From the NCBI RefSeq assembly GCF_010977555.1, contig NZ_CP048815.1:2844501-2908500 (forward strand): a stretch of DNA of 64,000 nucleotides, given 5' to 3'. This document shows, piece by piece, positions 1-9,038 of this stretch. Position 1 is the stretch's first letter. Each line of letters begins with the position of its first letter. The DNA comes from Caulobacter rhizosphaerae. Lineage in GTDB: Bacteria > Pseudomonadota > Alphaproteobacteria > Caulobacterales > Caulobacteraceae. Position numbers and translations under genes: made by a program. The notes below the pieces were generated by a model. It saw only the letters and a list, made by a program, of their open reading frames with translations. It had not been told where the DNA came from and did not search any database.

Positions 1-466
1 TGCGATGGATGCCCGGATCCAGGTCGATGATCACCTGCAGCGCCTTGCCCGCGGCGTCGGCGGCCGCGCCCAGGGCGGCGACATTGGCCGGATGGTCGAC
101 GACCGTCATCAGGTCGGTGGTCCTGCCGTTCAGGGCGACCAGTCGGGCGATGGCCGGCGCCGAGACCACGGGCGAGGTGACCAGCAGACCGGTCGTCACG
201 CCGCCGTCGGCCAGGACCTCAGCCTCGCCGATCTTGGCGCAGCACAGGCCTACGGCCCCCGCGGCGATCTGCAGCTTGGCGATGTCGACGCTCTTGTGGG
301 TCTTGGCGTGAGGCCGCAGCTTGACGTCCTTTTCGGCCGCGAACGCCGCCATCCGGGCGATGTTGCGTTCCAGGGCCGGGCGGTCGATCACCAGCACCGG
401 GGTGTTGAGGTCGCGGCGCGAGCCTTGGGCGCCGATCAGGCCGGCATGCAGGTCTTGGTCGGTCAT
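1..466 (-). CDS. DSD1-family PLP-dependent enzyme (D-threonine aldolase / D-serine dehydratase-like), 3' end cut by window
   Basis: About 155 N-terminal residues are present; the rest lies beyond the left edge. The alanine-racemase-like N-terminal barrel is recognisable: DLNTPVLVIDRPALERN near residue 20, then RPHAKTHKS at 51-59, the motif that carries the PLP-binding lysine in D-threonine aldolases and D-serine dehydratases. The ATG at 466 follows the upstream oxidase stop by 11 bases, so it is the last visible gene of a minus-strand operon (receptor, MFS, TetR, oxidase, this enzyme). It probably acts in the cytoplasm on a beta-hydroxy-D-amino acid. The metal-binding C-terminal half that would separate aldolase from dehydratase is out of view. 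Confidence 0.82.
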   Translation of the reverse strand, partial: MTDQDLHAGLIGAQGSRRDLNTPVLVIDRPALERNIARMAAFAAEKDVKLRPHAKTHKSVDIAKLQIAAGAVGLCCAKIGEAEVLADGGVTTGLLVTSPVVSAPAIARLVALNGRTTDLMTVVDHPANVAALGAAADAAGKALQVIIDLDPGIHR

Positions 467-477
467 GGCGGTTCCCG

Positions 478-1752
478 TCAGAGGCCGAAAAGCTGGGTCA
501 GGTGGGTGTTGGCGAACTTGCCGGCCGGGTCCCAGGTCTTGCAGGCGGCGACGAAATCGCCGGCGCGCGGATAGAGCCGGTGGACGTCGGCCGTGGTCAG
601 GGTGTGGCGCTTGGCCCAGTGCGGACGGCCCGCGCCGTCGCGCAGCACCGCCTCCATCTCGGCGAAGGCCGGTCGCCAGGGCATCCTGGCGTACTGGTGG
701 AACGAGATCGAGGCGCCGGGACCCGCGTTGAACGGGCTCATCCAGATGTCGTCGCCGGCCGCCAGGCGGAACTCGAACGGGAAGGTGATCGGCAGGCGGC
801 GCTTGCGGATATGGGCCATGGCCGCCCTCAGGGTCGGCAAGCCGGCCGCGCGCGGCAGCTCGTACTCCATCTCCTCGAAGCGGATGTTCCGCTCCGACGG
901 GAAGATCGCGTAGGCCGGGCCGACGCGCCGGCTGGCCTTGCCCATCATTCGCATCATCAGCCGCTGCAGCGAGGGCGTCAGGATCGGAACGGCGGCGCAG
1001 ATGTCGCAGATGGTCTTGAACGTCGCCTCGCTGTCCTCGCCGATCTCCTTGGCTGGCGGGGCGGTCGCCTCGACCTCGACGGGGTGCAGGGTCTTGAAGA
1101 TCACCTCGTCCGAATAGGGGAAGACGAAGAACTCCATGTGGCGTGTGGCGGCGGCCAACTCGTCCAGCCGTTCGGCGACCTCGGCCAGGGGGCGGCGCTC
1201 GACCCGTTCCTCCAGGTGATAGGCGGGAACGACGTGGATCCGGATCTCGACGGCGACGCCCAGCAGCCCCAGCGACAGGCGCTGGGCCTGGTAGAGCTCG
1301 GGGTTCTGGTCAGGACCGCATTCGACGATCGCGCCGTCGGCGGTCATCAGCCGAAAGCCGCAGGCCTGGGTCGACAGGCTGCCCAGCTCCGCGCCGGTGC
1401 CGTGGGTGCCGGTCGAGATGGCGCCGGCCAGGGACTGCGGGTTGATGTCGCCCTGGTTTATCAGCGACAGGCCCTGGTCCCACAAAGCCGCCGTCAGCGC
1501 CTTGAGGCTCCAGCCGGCCGGGGCCCAGACGGTCTTGCGGTCGGGCGCGACCTCGATCGCGCCTTCGTAGTCCGACAGGCTCAGCAGCAGGTCGTCAGTC
1601 TGGCACAGCGGCATGAAAGAGTGGCCGGCCCCGACCACGCGCACCTTGCCGGCCTGGCCGATCATCGACGCCAGCTCGCCGGCGTCGCGCGGCCGGGCGA
1701 CCAGGCGAGGGGAGGCCGTGACGCTGCCCGACCAGTTGCTCCACCCCGTCAT
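478..1752 (-). CDS. FAD-dependent sugar-1,4-lactone oxidase (D-arabinono-1,4-lactone oxidase family)
   Basis: A 424-residue VAO-type flavoenzyme. The N-terminal FAD domain has GAGHSF with His44, the position that usually holds FAD covalently in this family, and GAISTGTHGTG near residues 110-120. The C-terminal half is the ALO domain, ending in a HWAKRHTL-like stretch followed by VHRLYPRAGDF. Known members oxidise aldono-lactones or alditols with oxygen; the exact substrate is not visible. The frame is open further upstream to 1842, but that would overlap the TetR gene. GGAGAG lies six bases before the ATG at 1752, so this start is chosen over the ATG at 1758. An operator-like site (1780-1797) lies just upstream, suggesting its own TetR control. 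Confidence 0.85.
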   Translation of the reverse strand: MTGWSNWSGSVTASPRLVARPRDAGELASMIGQAGKVRVVGAGHSFMPLCQTDDLLLSLSDYEGAIEVAPDRKTVWAPAGWSLKALTAALWDQGLSLINQGDINPQSLAGAISTGTHGTGAELGSLSTQACGFRLMTADGAIVECGPDQNPELYQAQRLSLGLLGVAVEIRIHVVPAYHLEERVERRPLAEVAERLDELAAATRHMEFFVFPYSDEVIFKTLHPVEVEATAPPAKEIGEDSEATFKTICDICAAVPILTPSLQRLMMRMMGKASRRVGPAYAIFPSERNIRFEEMEYELPRAAGLPTLRAAMAHIRKRRLPITFPFEFRLAAGDDIWMSPFNAGPGASISFHQYARMPWRPAFAEMEAVLRDGAGRPHWAKRHTLTTADVHRLYPRAGDFVAACKTWDPAGKFANTHLTQLFGL

Positions 1753-1779
1753 CCGCATCTCTCCGTCTGCGACGTCGGT

Positions 1780-1797
1780 ATGATAGTAAAAACTACT
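1780..1797 (-). promoter_or_regulatory. TetR operator-like site before the lactone oxidase
   Basis: On the minus strand it reads AGTAGTTTTTACTATCAT, identical at 16 of 18 positions to the site at 6038-6055 before the TonB receptor of the same cluster. It has imperfect dyad symmetry (AGTAGT/ACTATC) and overlaps the stop codon of the tetR gene. The repeated occurrence before two genes flanking one TetR gene is the main evidence; binding is inferred. Confidence 0.55.
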
Positions 1798-2494
1798 GTT
1801 CTTGCAAGGCGTCGTTCCATGGAACCAGCGACGGGTCGCCAAAGGTGTCGAAATACCGCTCGAACAGCAGGCAGACCTCGCGGCTGAGGGCCAGGGCGTC
1901 CTGGTCCGGCTCCTCCACCGCCATCTCGGTCGCCGAATAGGTCAGCTCGACCATCATCCGCATGGCCAGGCGAACCCGGCCGTCCGGCGCGGCCGGGTAG
2001 CGCATCTTGAGGATCTCGGCGAACTGGCCGGCCACCATGTCGCGCGAGGCGAAGCGCAACTGCTGCAGCATTGGGACGGCGCGCAGGGCCCGGCCGATCG
2101 CCGCCCCGCCGGGGAACCGGCGGGTCATCTCGATCATCTCGGTCAGCATGGCGACGTTCTTGTCGATGCGCTGGGCCGCCGTGTCGCCTTCCAGCCCGCC
2201 GCTCTCGATCCAGGCGAAGACCATCTCGTCCTGGGCCTTCATCAGCCGGTCGCCAAGCTCCTTGAGGATCGCGTACTTGTTGGGGAAATAGCGGTAGAGG
2301 GCCGGCGGGGTCAGGCCGGCGCGCTTGCAGATGGCGTTGGTGGTCAGCTGTTCGAAGCCGATCTCACCCAGCATCTCGCCGGCCGTGGCCAGCACGACCT
2401 CGTAGGTGTCCTGGCCGCGAGCCTGGGTCGGCTGCAGCTTGGCGTCCAGCGCGATGTCGGGGCTGGCGGACTTCCGGGCCGTCGCCTTCGGCAT
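1793..2494 (-). CDS. TetR/AcrR-family transcriptional regulator
   Basis: 233 residues. The N-terminal helix-turn-helix is typical: EVVLATAGEMLGEIGFEQLTTNAICKRAGLTPPALYRYFPNKYAIL, roughly residues 32-78; the remainder is a helical ligand-binding domain. The start at 2494 has a strong AAGGAGAG Shine-Dalgarno five bases upstream. It lies inside the minus-strand cluster between the MFS gene (67-base gap) and the lactone oxidase (40-base gap). Two copies of an 18-bp dyad (1780-1797 and 6038-6055) flank its gene set, so it most likely represses the receptor/transporter and oxidase genes until the substrate or an intermediate is present. Confidence 0.9.
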   Translation of the reverse strand: MPKATARKSASPDIALDAKLQPTQARGQDTYEVVLATAGEMLGEIGFEQLTTNAICKRAGLTPPALYRYFPNKYAILKELGDRLMKAQDEMVFAWIESGGLEGDTAAQRIDKNVAMLTEMIEMTRRFPGGAAIGRALRAVPMLQQLRFASRDMVAGQFAEILKMRYPAAPDGRVRLAMRMMVELTYSATEMAVEEPDQDALALSREVCLLFERYFDTFGDPSLVPWNDALQEQ

Positions 2495-2561
2495 GCGGTC
2501 TCTCCTTCAAGTCCGTTCCGAACTAGAGCGCTTCGAGGGAAAAACCAATCACTTCGACGTC

Positions 2562-3734
2562 TTAGCGCGACCTTGTCAGGTGCAGGAAGGCCGCGATCAT
2601 CAGAGTGACCAGGGCCAGGCCGACGCCCAGCCAGACCGCGGGCCGCACGTCGGCGCCGGTGACGACGAATGAGGCCAGCAGTGGTCCTGCGCCGCAGCCC
2701 AGCAGGCTGGCGCCCGGCCCCAGCAAGGCCGCCCGGCGGCTGGGATCGGCCTCGATCGCCAGCGGCGTCAGATAGGGCGAGGCGAACAGCCAGACGAAGC
2801 CGAACACGCCGGCCGCGACCAGGAACACCGCCGCTGACGGCAGGCTGGCCATTACGAACAGGGCGCCGATCGCCAGGGCCACGGCGACGGCCAGCGACCA
2901 GAACCACGACAGCCGTCCGGCCAGGGCCGTGGCCGCCGCGCCGCCCGCGACCTGGGCGGCCAAAGACACGGCGAAGGCGGCGCTGGCGACCTCGGCCGGG
3001 TGTCCGGCCTGCCGCGACAAGGGTTCGGCATAGATCCAGACGGCCAGGATGAAGGCCTGGAAGCAGAAGACGGCGGCCAGGGCGATCCAGCCCCGCGCGC
3101 TGGGCAGGCCCTTGGGGTTGTCTTCGGTCTCGACCAACAGGGCATAGGCGCCGGGGATGGCCAAGCCGGCCAGGGCGGCCGAGACGGTGAGGGCGGCCAG
3201 CACCACAAAGCCACCGTCCGGACCGAACCGCCCGACGACAAAGGCGCCGATCGCACTGACCACGCCCAGTTGCAACAGGGTCTGGATGGTCAGGTAGAGA
3301 CCGGCCCAACGCTCTGGACGCGGCGAACGGACGATCATGCCGGTGATCAGCCAGATCATCACGCCGGCCGGAAGCCCCGCGGCGGCGCGCACCAGGATCA
3401 ACGGGTCGCCCGAAACGCGGGTGGTGGCCAGATCCAGGGCCGCCAGGGCCAGGCTGCAACTCACGGCCGCCAGTCGCAGCCGGCGCTCGCCGAACAGCGG
3501 ACCGAGAACCGCCGCTCCGATGCCCATGGCCACCAGCTCGGCCATGCCGGCCAAGCCCAGCTGGTTGGCGGTGAGGCGGCCAGCGCCCTCCAGCCCGCCC
3601 AACAGCAGCGGCCCGACCCCGGGAAACAGCACCCCGACCAAGCCGATCCAGAACACCGTCAGGCGCTGGATCAAGTTGGGCGGCGCGCCGATCCAGGCGC
3701 CCGCGACGGGCGGCGGCGAGACCGCGGCCGGCAT
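2562..3734 (-). CDS. MFS-family inner-membrane transporter
   Basis: 390 residues, almost entirely hydrophobic with about a dozen predicted membrane segments, the length and pattern of a major facilitator. Charged cytoplasmic loops such as GERRLRL and RSPRPERW match MFS loop positions. The frame extends upstream to 3872, but that part would overlap the TonB receptor; the ATG at 3734 comes 11 bases after the receptor stop. It is transcribed directly behind the receptor, so the pair probably moves one substrate across the outer and then the inner membrane. The substrate is unknown; the neighbouring lactone oxidase hints at a sugar acid, lactone or polyol. Confidence 0.85.
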   Translation of the reverse strand: MPAAVSPPPVAGAWIGAPPNLIQRLTVFWIGLVGVLFPGVGPLLLGGLEGAGRLTANQLGLAGMAELVAMGIGAAVLGPLFGERRLRLAAVSCSLALAALDLATTRVSGDPLILVRAAAGLPAGVMIWLITGMIVRSPRPERWAGLYLTIQTLLQLGVVSAIGAFVVGRFGPDGGFVVLAALTVSAALAGLAIPGAYALLVETEDNPKGLPSARGWIALAAVFCFQAFILAVWIYAEPLSRQAGHPAEVASAAFAVSLAAQVAGGAAATALAGRLSWFWSLAVAVALAIGALFVMASLPSAAVFLVAAGVFGFVWLFASPYLTPLAIEADPSRRAALLGPGASLLGCGAGPLLASFVVTGADVRPAVWLGVGLALVTLMIAAFLHLTRSR

Positions 3735-3745
3735 CTCGGCCGCGC

Positions 3746-6004
3746 TCAATACCTGGCCCGGAGATAGAGGCCGTAGGTGCGCGGCGGCCCCATGCTGAAC
3801 ACGTCGAATCCGAACGCGGCGATCGGGGTGATGTCGGAGATGTTGGTGGTGTCGGCCAGGTTCTTGCCCCACACGCCCAGTTCGTAGCGCCCGTCGGCGA
3901 AGGCCCAGCCCACTTGTCCGTTGACATAGGCCCGGGCCTTGTCGCTGAGCCGCTCGGTATTGGCGGTGTCGTAATAGACCTTGCCGCGATAGGTGAAGTC
4001 CAGCTGGCTGATCAGCTTGCCGGCGCCCACCGGGTGCTCGTAACGCGCCGCGCCGTTCAGGCTGGTCTTCGGCGCCGAGGGCAGGGTGTTGCCCGAATAG
4101 TCCTCGCCCAGCGACTGGAAGTCCTTGTACTCGGCGCTCAGCAGCGAGGCGCCCAAGGTCAGGGACAGGCCGGCCATCGGCCGCGCCTCGATCTCGGCCT
4201 CGCCGCCATAGACCCGGGCCTTGGAGGCATTGGTGAACAGCTGCACCGGCAGGCCGTTGCGCTGGATCACCGTATAGACCTGCAGGTCCTTGTAATCATA
4301 GTAGAAGGCCGAGACATTGACCCGCAGGCGGCGGTCCAGGAACTCGCTCTTGGCGCCCACCTCGTAGGCATTGACGGTCTCGTCCCGATAAGGGCCCAGG
4401 TCGTCCGGATCCGTCGTCTGGCCGCTGAAGAAGCCGCCGCTCTTGGTCCCGCGATTGTAGGTGGCGTAGACGTTGGCGTCGTCGTTGATCGCGTAGCGCA
4501 GGCCCACCCGGCCCGAGATCGAGCTGAAGGTCTTCTGGTTGTCGTATTCGAACAGGGTCAGCAGGCCGTAATCGACGTCGCTAACATAGTGGAAGGTCTT
4601 CTTGTCCTGTGACCAGCGCAGGCCGCCGGTCAGGGTGAGCTTGGGGGTCAGGTCATAGTCCACCTGGCCGAAGGCGGCGTAGCTGGTGGTTTTCTGGTGC
4701 AGCGGCCAGCCGAACACGCCGACGCTGTTGGCCGGATCCATGCCCGTGGGGTTGTTGACCGGATCGGGGACGCGCAGCGCCTCCAGCACGTTGTAGTGGC
4801 TGTCATTGTCCAGGTTGTCGCGGGCGCCATAGAGGCCGGCGACCCAGCGCAGGGCCGTGGCGCCGTTCGACTGCAGGCGGAACTCCTGGCTGGTGGTGTC
4901 CTGCTGGGCGATGTAGCGGGCGTCGAAGATCGAGATCGGGTTGGCGTCGGTCTCTTCGTAGTCGTCCCTCTTGGCCCGCTGGTAGCCGGTGATCGAGTAC
5001 AGCGTCACCCCGCCGAAGTCGTAGCTGATGGCGCTGGTCGCCCCGAACAGCTTGACGATGTCCTTGCCCTCGAAGCGGTAGTCGCCCTGGTACTTGTTGG
5101 TGCTGGTGTTGGCGTAGCCGGCGACGTTCGTGCACTGGCCCGAGGTGTAGTAGGCCGGCTTGCAGAAGATGTAGCCGAAGGTCGGGTCAGGATCAGCCGT
5201 GCTGGCCGCCTCGGCCGTCTGAGCCACCAGCGAGCGGTTATAGGTCAGGATCGAGCCGCCGCTGGACTTGCTGTAGCTGGCCGAGACGTCGACGGTCAGC
5301 TTGTCGTCGGGTGTCCAGCGCAGGGCCCCGCGCACGGCCTTGCGGTCGGCGTCGTTGCCCTTGTTCCCGGTCAGGCGGTTGAGAGTGTAGCCGTCGCTCT
5401 TGTCGTAGAGGCCGGCGATGCGGAAGGCCAGGGTGTCGGCGATCGGGCCGCCGAAGCCGCCCTGGACGTTGAGCGAATTGAACCGGCCGTAGTCGACGGC
5501 CAGGTCGCCTTCAGGCGTGGCGCTGGGCTTCTTGGTGGTGACGTTGATCGCCCCGCCGGTGGTGTTGCGGCCATAGAGCGTGCCCTGCGGTCCGCGCAGC
5601 ACCTCGACCTGCTGTAGGTCGTAGAAGCCTGACATCTGGGCCAGGGGGGAGGCGACATAGACCCCGTCGACATAGACCCCGACCGCGCTGGCCGTGCTGG
5701 GGTTGAAGTCGTTGACCCCGATGCCGCGGATGAAGATGCGTGGGTTGGCGGCATTGTCGTCGGTTTTGATCTGCAGGCCCGGCGACAGGCCCGACAGGGC
5801 CAGGACGTCGCCCACCCGTTGGTCCTTGAGCTGGTCGGCGGTCAGGGCGGTGACCGAGACTGGCACGTCCTGGAGGTTTTCCGCGCGCTTCTGGGCGGTG
5901 ACGACGATCTCGTCGAGCGCGGTCGCCTCTTGGGCGCCGGCCTGGCCCGCCGCTGTCATCATCGCCGCGCCGGCGACCCCCGCGAGCACCTGGAGCTTTC
6001 GCAT
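3746..6004 (-). CDS. TonB-dependent outer-membrane receptor
   Basis: 752 residues with a signal peptide ending in AGQAGA-QE, a TonB-box/plug opening DEIVVTAQKRAENLQDVPVSV, the plug motifs VLRGPQGTLYGRNTTGGAINV, and a beta-barrel ending in an aromatic-terminated strand (YGLYLRARY). This is the iron-complex-type receptor subfamily that has expanded in Caulobacterales and sphingomonads for sugars and aromatics. The start at 6004 has GGGGG six bases upstream. It is the first gene of the minus-strand catabolic unit; the dyad at 6038-6055 sits 34-51 bases upstream, placing it in the promoter. The substrate cannot be read from sequence. Confidence 0.92.
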   Translation of the reverse strand: MRKLQVLAGVAGAAMMTAAGQAGAQEATALDEIVVTAQKRAENLQDVPVSVTALTADQLKDQRVGDVLALSGLSPGLQIKTDDNAANPRIFIRGIGVNDFNPSTASAVGVYVDGVYVASPLAQMSGFYDLQQVEVLRGPQGTLYGRNTTGGAINVTTKKPSATPEGDLAVDYGRFNSLNVQGGFGGPIADTLAFRIAGLYDKSDGYTLNRLTGNKGNDADRKAVRGALRWTPDDKLTVDVSASYSKSSGGSILTYNRSLVAQTAEAASTADPDPTFGYIFCKPAYYTSGQCTNVAGYANTSTNKYQGDYRFEGKDIVKLFGATSAISYDFGGVTLYSITGYQRAKRDDYEETDANPISIFDARYIAQQDTTSQEFRLQSNGATALRWVAGLYGARDNLDNDSHYNVLEALRVPDPVNNPTGMDPANSVGVFGWPLHQKTTSYAAFGQVDYDLTPKLTLTGGLRWSQDKKTFHYVSDVDYGLLTLFEYDNQKTFSSISGRVGLRYAINDDANVYATYNRGTKSGGFFSGQTTDPDDLGPYRDETVNAYEVGAKSEFLDRRLRVNVSAFYYDYKDLQVYTVIQRNGLPVQLFTNASKARVYGGEAEIEARPMAGLSLTLGASLLSAEYKDFQSLGEDYSGNTLPSAPKTSLNGAARYEHPVGAGKLISQLDFTYRGKVYYDTANTERLSDKARAYVNGQVGWAFADGRYELGVWGKNLADTTNISDITPIAAFGFDVFSMGPPRTYGLYLRARY

Positions 6005-6037
6005 TCCATACCCCCGTCACTGCTTTTGCCAGGAGAT

Positions 6038-6055
6038 AGTAGTTATAACTATCAT
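6038..6055. promoter_or_regulatory. TetR operator-like dyad before the TonB receptor
   Basis: AGTAGTTATAACTATCAT on the plus strand; the core AGTTATAACT is a perfect 10-bp palindrome and GATAGT/ACTATC extends the symmetry. It lies in the promoter region of the receptor starting at 6004 and matches 1780-1797 at 16/18 positions. Likely bound by the TetR encoded at 1793-2494 (inference from context). Confidence 0.6.
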
Positions 6056-6148
6056 TATGGCAAGCAGCGTTCATGGAGCGCTGTTCAGCCAGCCAGGCCA
6101 ACGTGACCCACGCCAAGCCGGCGCGGTCGGCCGCACCTCCAGGGCGTC

Positions 6149-6183
6149 CAAAAAGAAAATCCCCGCCGGAGGGGCCGGCGGGG
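6149..6183 (-). terminator. Rho-independent terminator of the maltose-type receptor
   Basis: On the minus strand a perfect 9-bp GC stem (CCCCGCCGG / CCGGCGGGG, 5-base loop) is followed by ATTTTCTTTTT. It lies 24 bases after the stop at 6207, just where the receptor transcript should end. Confidence 0.9.
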
Positions 6184-6206
6184 AGTTGCAGGGGAGGGGG
6201 ACGTCT

Positions 6207-8981
6207 TTAGAACCGGTACGAAACGCCGACCATGTAGGTGGTGCCGTACTTCTGGTAGTCGATGGTCTGGCGAGGATCGCCGCTCTGGTAGGTCTTGAAC
6301 GGCTCATCGGTGATGTTGTTGGCCTGCAGCAGGATCGACAGGCCGTTGAGCGGACCTTGCCGGAACTCGTAGCCGATCTGGGCGTCAAGCACGGACTCGG
6401 TGTCGACGGTCCGGTAGATCCGCGCGGCGCTGAGGCCGGCGACCTCGCCCAGGAACTTGCTGCGGTAGCGGTTGCTGATCCGGGCGTTGAAGCCGTTGTT
6501 CTCGTAATAGAACGTGGTGTTGATCACCGTCTTCGACAGGCCGGGCATGTCGATGGGCGCGGTGTTGTCGTCCAGCTTGACCGAACTGTCGGTGTACGAG
6601 CCGCTGATGATCAGGCCGAAGTTGCGCAGCGGCTCGAAGAAGATGTCGCCCTGGATCGAGGCCGACAGTTCGATGCCGCGGATATAGCCGCCCTTGCCGT
6701 TCTGCGGCGCCTTGGCCAGGCCCTGGGGGGTGCCTAGCTGCGATTGCTGGGTCGGCGTCAGCAGCGACAGGAACGGCGAGAAGTCCTCGATCGTCGAGGC
6801 GCCGGAGTTCACGAAGTTCGACAGTTTCTTGTAGTAGGCGGCGGCCGAGACATAGGCTGAACGACCGAAGTACTTTTCCAGCGACACGTCGACGCCGTCG
6901 GCGATGTAGGGCCGCAGCTGGGGATTGCCGCCTTCGGTGCTGAAGTACGAGGTGTTCGGATCGGTCGAGGTCAGGTTCGACAGGTTCTGGTTGAACGACT
7001 GGCTGGCGCGCAGTTCGTCCATCCGGGCCCGGGCCAGGGTGCGGGCCGCGCCGAACCGCAGGAAGGTCTCGTTGCTCAGGTCGAACGTCAGGTTCAGGCT
7101 GGGCAGGACATAGGTGTATTTGTCGCCGCCGTCGTTGCTGGTCGGATGGGCGGTGTCGGCCGGATTGACCCGCGTGCCGGTCGAGGACTGGTCGGTATGG
7201 ACCACCTGCAGGCCGGCGTTGCCGGTGACCGGGATGGAACCGACCGTGCTGTCGATGTCGAACTTGGCGTAGGCGACCTGTACGTCTTCCTTGACCGCCC
7301 AGTTGCGGGTCTGGACCGCCGGGCTCTGGTCGGCGACCAGGGTGTAGACGCCGTTGTCGAGCAGGTAGGTCGGGTCATAGGCCAGCATGGCCTTGATGCC
7401 GATCAGGTTAAGGCTGACCGTGCCGACCAGCGCTTCCTTGGGAATCGGGCGGCTCAGCGGCGCGCCCTGGGCGATCGTGCCGCCGAAGGTCAGGAAGCTT
7501 TCGTGGACTTCCTTGGACTTCTCGCGACGGCTGGCGTTGTAGCCGAACTCGACCTTGTTGATCGGACCCCACGCCAAGTCGCGCTTGGCGGTCAGGCGGA
7601 CGGCGTTCAGCTCGTCCTTGATCGCCGGGGTGTTGTAGAAGCCCGCCTGGGTCACGGCCCCGCCCGTGGCGGCCCCGCCGTTGGCGCCGGCGCCCCAGCC
7701 CTGGGGATCGGTCAGCACGAACAGGGTCGAGTTGGTGTAGTCCAGGCTCGAGCCGAAGGTGGTGCCCGCGCCGGGCGTGGTGTTGAAGGTCAGGGTGTCG
7801 GTGGCGCCGACCCCTGACGGCCCCGTCCCCGAATAGGATTCGAAGATCACGTCGCGACGCTTGGCGTCCGAATGGCTGAGGTCGGCGGCGAGGGTCCAGC
7901 CGTTGTCGGTGTCGTAGGCGATGTTCCAGCCGGCCGACTTCAGAGTGGTGTGGCGGGTGTTGAGGTCGTTGCGCATGACCCCCTTCACGCCGGTGTAGGT
8001 TCCGTTGGTGATCAGGCCGTCCTGGGCCGTGTAGCCCGGCTGCAGGCTGGCCGAGCTCCAGAACAGCGGCAGCTCGATGCCGCGCAGGATCTGCTTTTCG
8101 CGGAACTTCGAATAGTAGAGGTCCAGCGAGGTGTGGAACTTGTCGGTGGGGCTGTATTCCAGCACCCCGATCACGCCGGTGCGCTTGAGGTTGTTGGACT
8201 GCACGTACGGCTTGGCGCCGCCGATGACCAGATCGCCGGACGCCGTGGTGGGATAGCCCCACGCGTTGAAGCGGCGGCTCTGGGTCGGGCTCGAGATGTC
8301 CGAGACCGCCACGGCGACGCCCAGGGTGTCGTTCAGGAACTGGTCGACGAAGGTGGCGCTGAGCCGGTGACCGGTGTCCTTGGCGTCCGGGTTCAGCTTG
8401 TCTTCGCTGTTCATCTCGTAGCGGGCGTTGGCCGACAGCACCGTCTTGCCGTACTTCAGCGGGCGGATGGTCTGCAGGTCGGCGGTGCCGGCCAGGCCCT
8501 GGCCGATCAGGGCCGCGTCGGGGGTCTTGTAGACCAGCACGCCGCTGAGGATTTCCGACGGATACTGGTCGAACTCGACGCCGCGGTTGTCGCCGGTCGA
8601 GACCTGCTCGCGGCCGTTCAGCAACACGGTGTTGTAGTCGGGGCCCAGGCCGCGGATCGAGATTGACTGGGCGCGGCCGTCCAGGCGCTGGGCGGTCAGG
8701 CCGGGCAGGCGGGCCAGGGACTCGGCGATCGAGGTGTCGGGCAGCTTGCCGATGTCCTCGGCCGACACGGCCTCGACGATCGAGCTGGAGGACTTCTTCA
8801 GCGCGATGGCGTTCTCGATGCCCGCGCGGATGCCGGTGACGGTGATTTCCTCGACGGCATCGGGGGTCGGCGCGGCGGTGTCCTGAGCGTGGGCGGCGCC
8901 GGCGGTCGCCAGTAGCAGGGCCAGGCCGGTGGCGGCTCCGCTCATCAATCGCGTTCGGCGCGGCATGGAATTGGTCGTCAT
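6207..8981 (-). CDS. TonB-dependent receptor, Xanthomonas/Caulobacter type (MalA-like maltodextrin receptor)
   Basis: 924 residues; signal peptide ending TAGAAHA-QD, TonB box VEEITVTGIRAGIENAIALKK, then SSSIVEAVSAEDIGKLPD, RLDGRAQSISIRGLGPDYN and a barrel ending YMVGVSYRF. This long-plug subfamily (TIGR01782 type) includes the Caulobacter maltose receptor MalA and carbohydrate receptors of Xanthomonas. It is divergent from a GH13 amylase/alpha-glucosidase pair, the arrangement expected for maltodextrin uptake. A TGCAA-type operator lies 58 bases upstream and a clear terminator follows. Assignment to maltodextrins rests on neighbours and subfamily, not on a binding-site signature. Confidence 0.9.
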   Translation of the reverse strand: MTTNSMPRRTRLMSGAATGLALLLATAGAAHAQDTAAPTPDAVEEITVTGIRAGIENAIALKKSSSSIVEAVSAEDIGKLPDTSIAESLARLPGLTAQRLDGRAQSISIRGLGPDYNTVLLNGREQVSTGDNRGVEFDQYPSEILSGVLVYKTPDAALIGQGLAGTADLQTIRPLKYGKTVLSANARYEMNSEDKLNPDAKDTGHRLSATFVDQFLNDTLGVAVAVSDISSPTQSRRFNAWGYPTTASGDLVIGGAKPYVQSNNLKRTGVIGVLEYSPTDKFHTSLDLYYSKFREKQILRGIELPLFWSSASLQPGYTAQDGLITNGTYTGVKGVMRNDLNTRHTTLKSAGWNIAYDTDNGWTLAADLSHSDAKRRDVIFESYSGTGPSGVGATDTLTFNTTPGAGTTFGSSLDYTNSTLFVLTDPQGWGAGANGGAATGGAVTQAGFYNTPAIKDELNAVRLTAKRDLAWGPINKVEFGYNASRREKSKEVHESFLTFGGTIAQGAPLSRPIPKEALVGTVSLNLIGIKAMLAYDPTYLLDNGVYTLVADQSPAVQTRNWAVKEDVQVAYAKFDIDSTVGSIPVTGNAGLQVVHTDQSSTGTRVNPADTAHPTSNDGGDKYTYVLPSLNLTFDLSNETFLRFGAARTLARARMDELRASQSFNQNLSNLTSTDPNTSYFSTEGGNPQLRPYIADGVDVSLEKYFGRSAYVSAAAYYKKLSNFVNSGASTIEDFSPFLSLLTPTQQSQLGTPQGLAKAPQNGKGGYIRGIELSASIQGDIFFEPLRNFGLIISGSYTDSSVKLDDNTAPIDMPGLSKTVINTTFYYENNGFNARISNRYRSKFLGEVAGLSAARIYRTVDTESVLDAQIGYEFRQGPLNGLSILLQANNITDEPFKTYQSGDPRQTIDYQKYGTTYMVGVSYRF

Positions 8982-9038
8982 CAGAGGCTCCCTCCCAATC
9001 GGTTCCCGCGGTTTCGCCGCGGTGATCCAGCTTCGTTG

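Noticed and set aside
5..574. Open frame of 189 codons on the plus strand at the left edge
   Set aside because: It is antisense to the DSD1 enzyme and the end of the lactone oxidase; composition is that of an antisense high-GC frame with no known domain.
2344..3927. Long open frame of 527 codons on the minus strand
   Set aside because: It covers the MFS gene in another frame, is Arg/Gly/Pro-rich and lacks any hydrophobic or domain pattern; the MFS frame is the real one.
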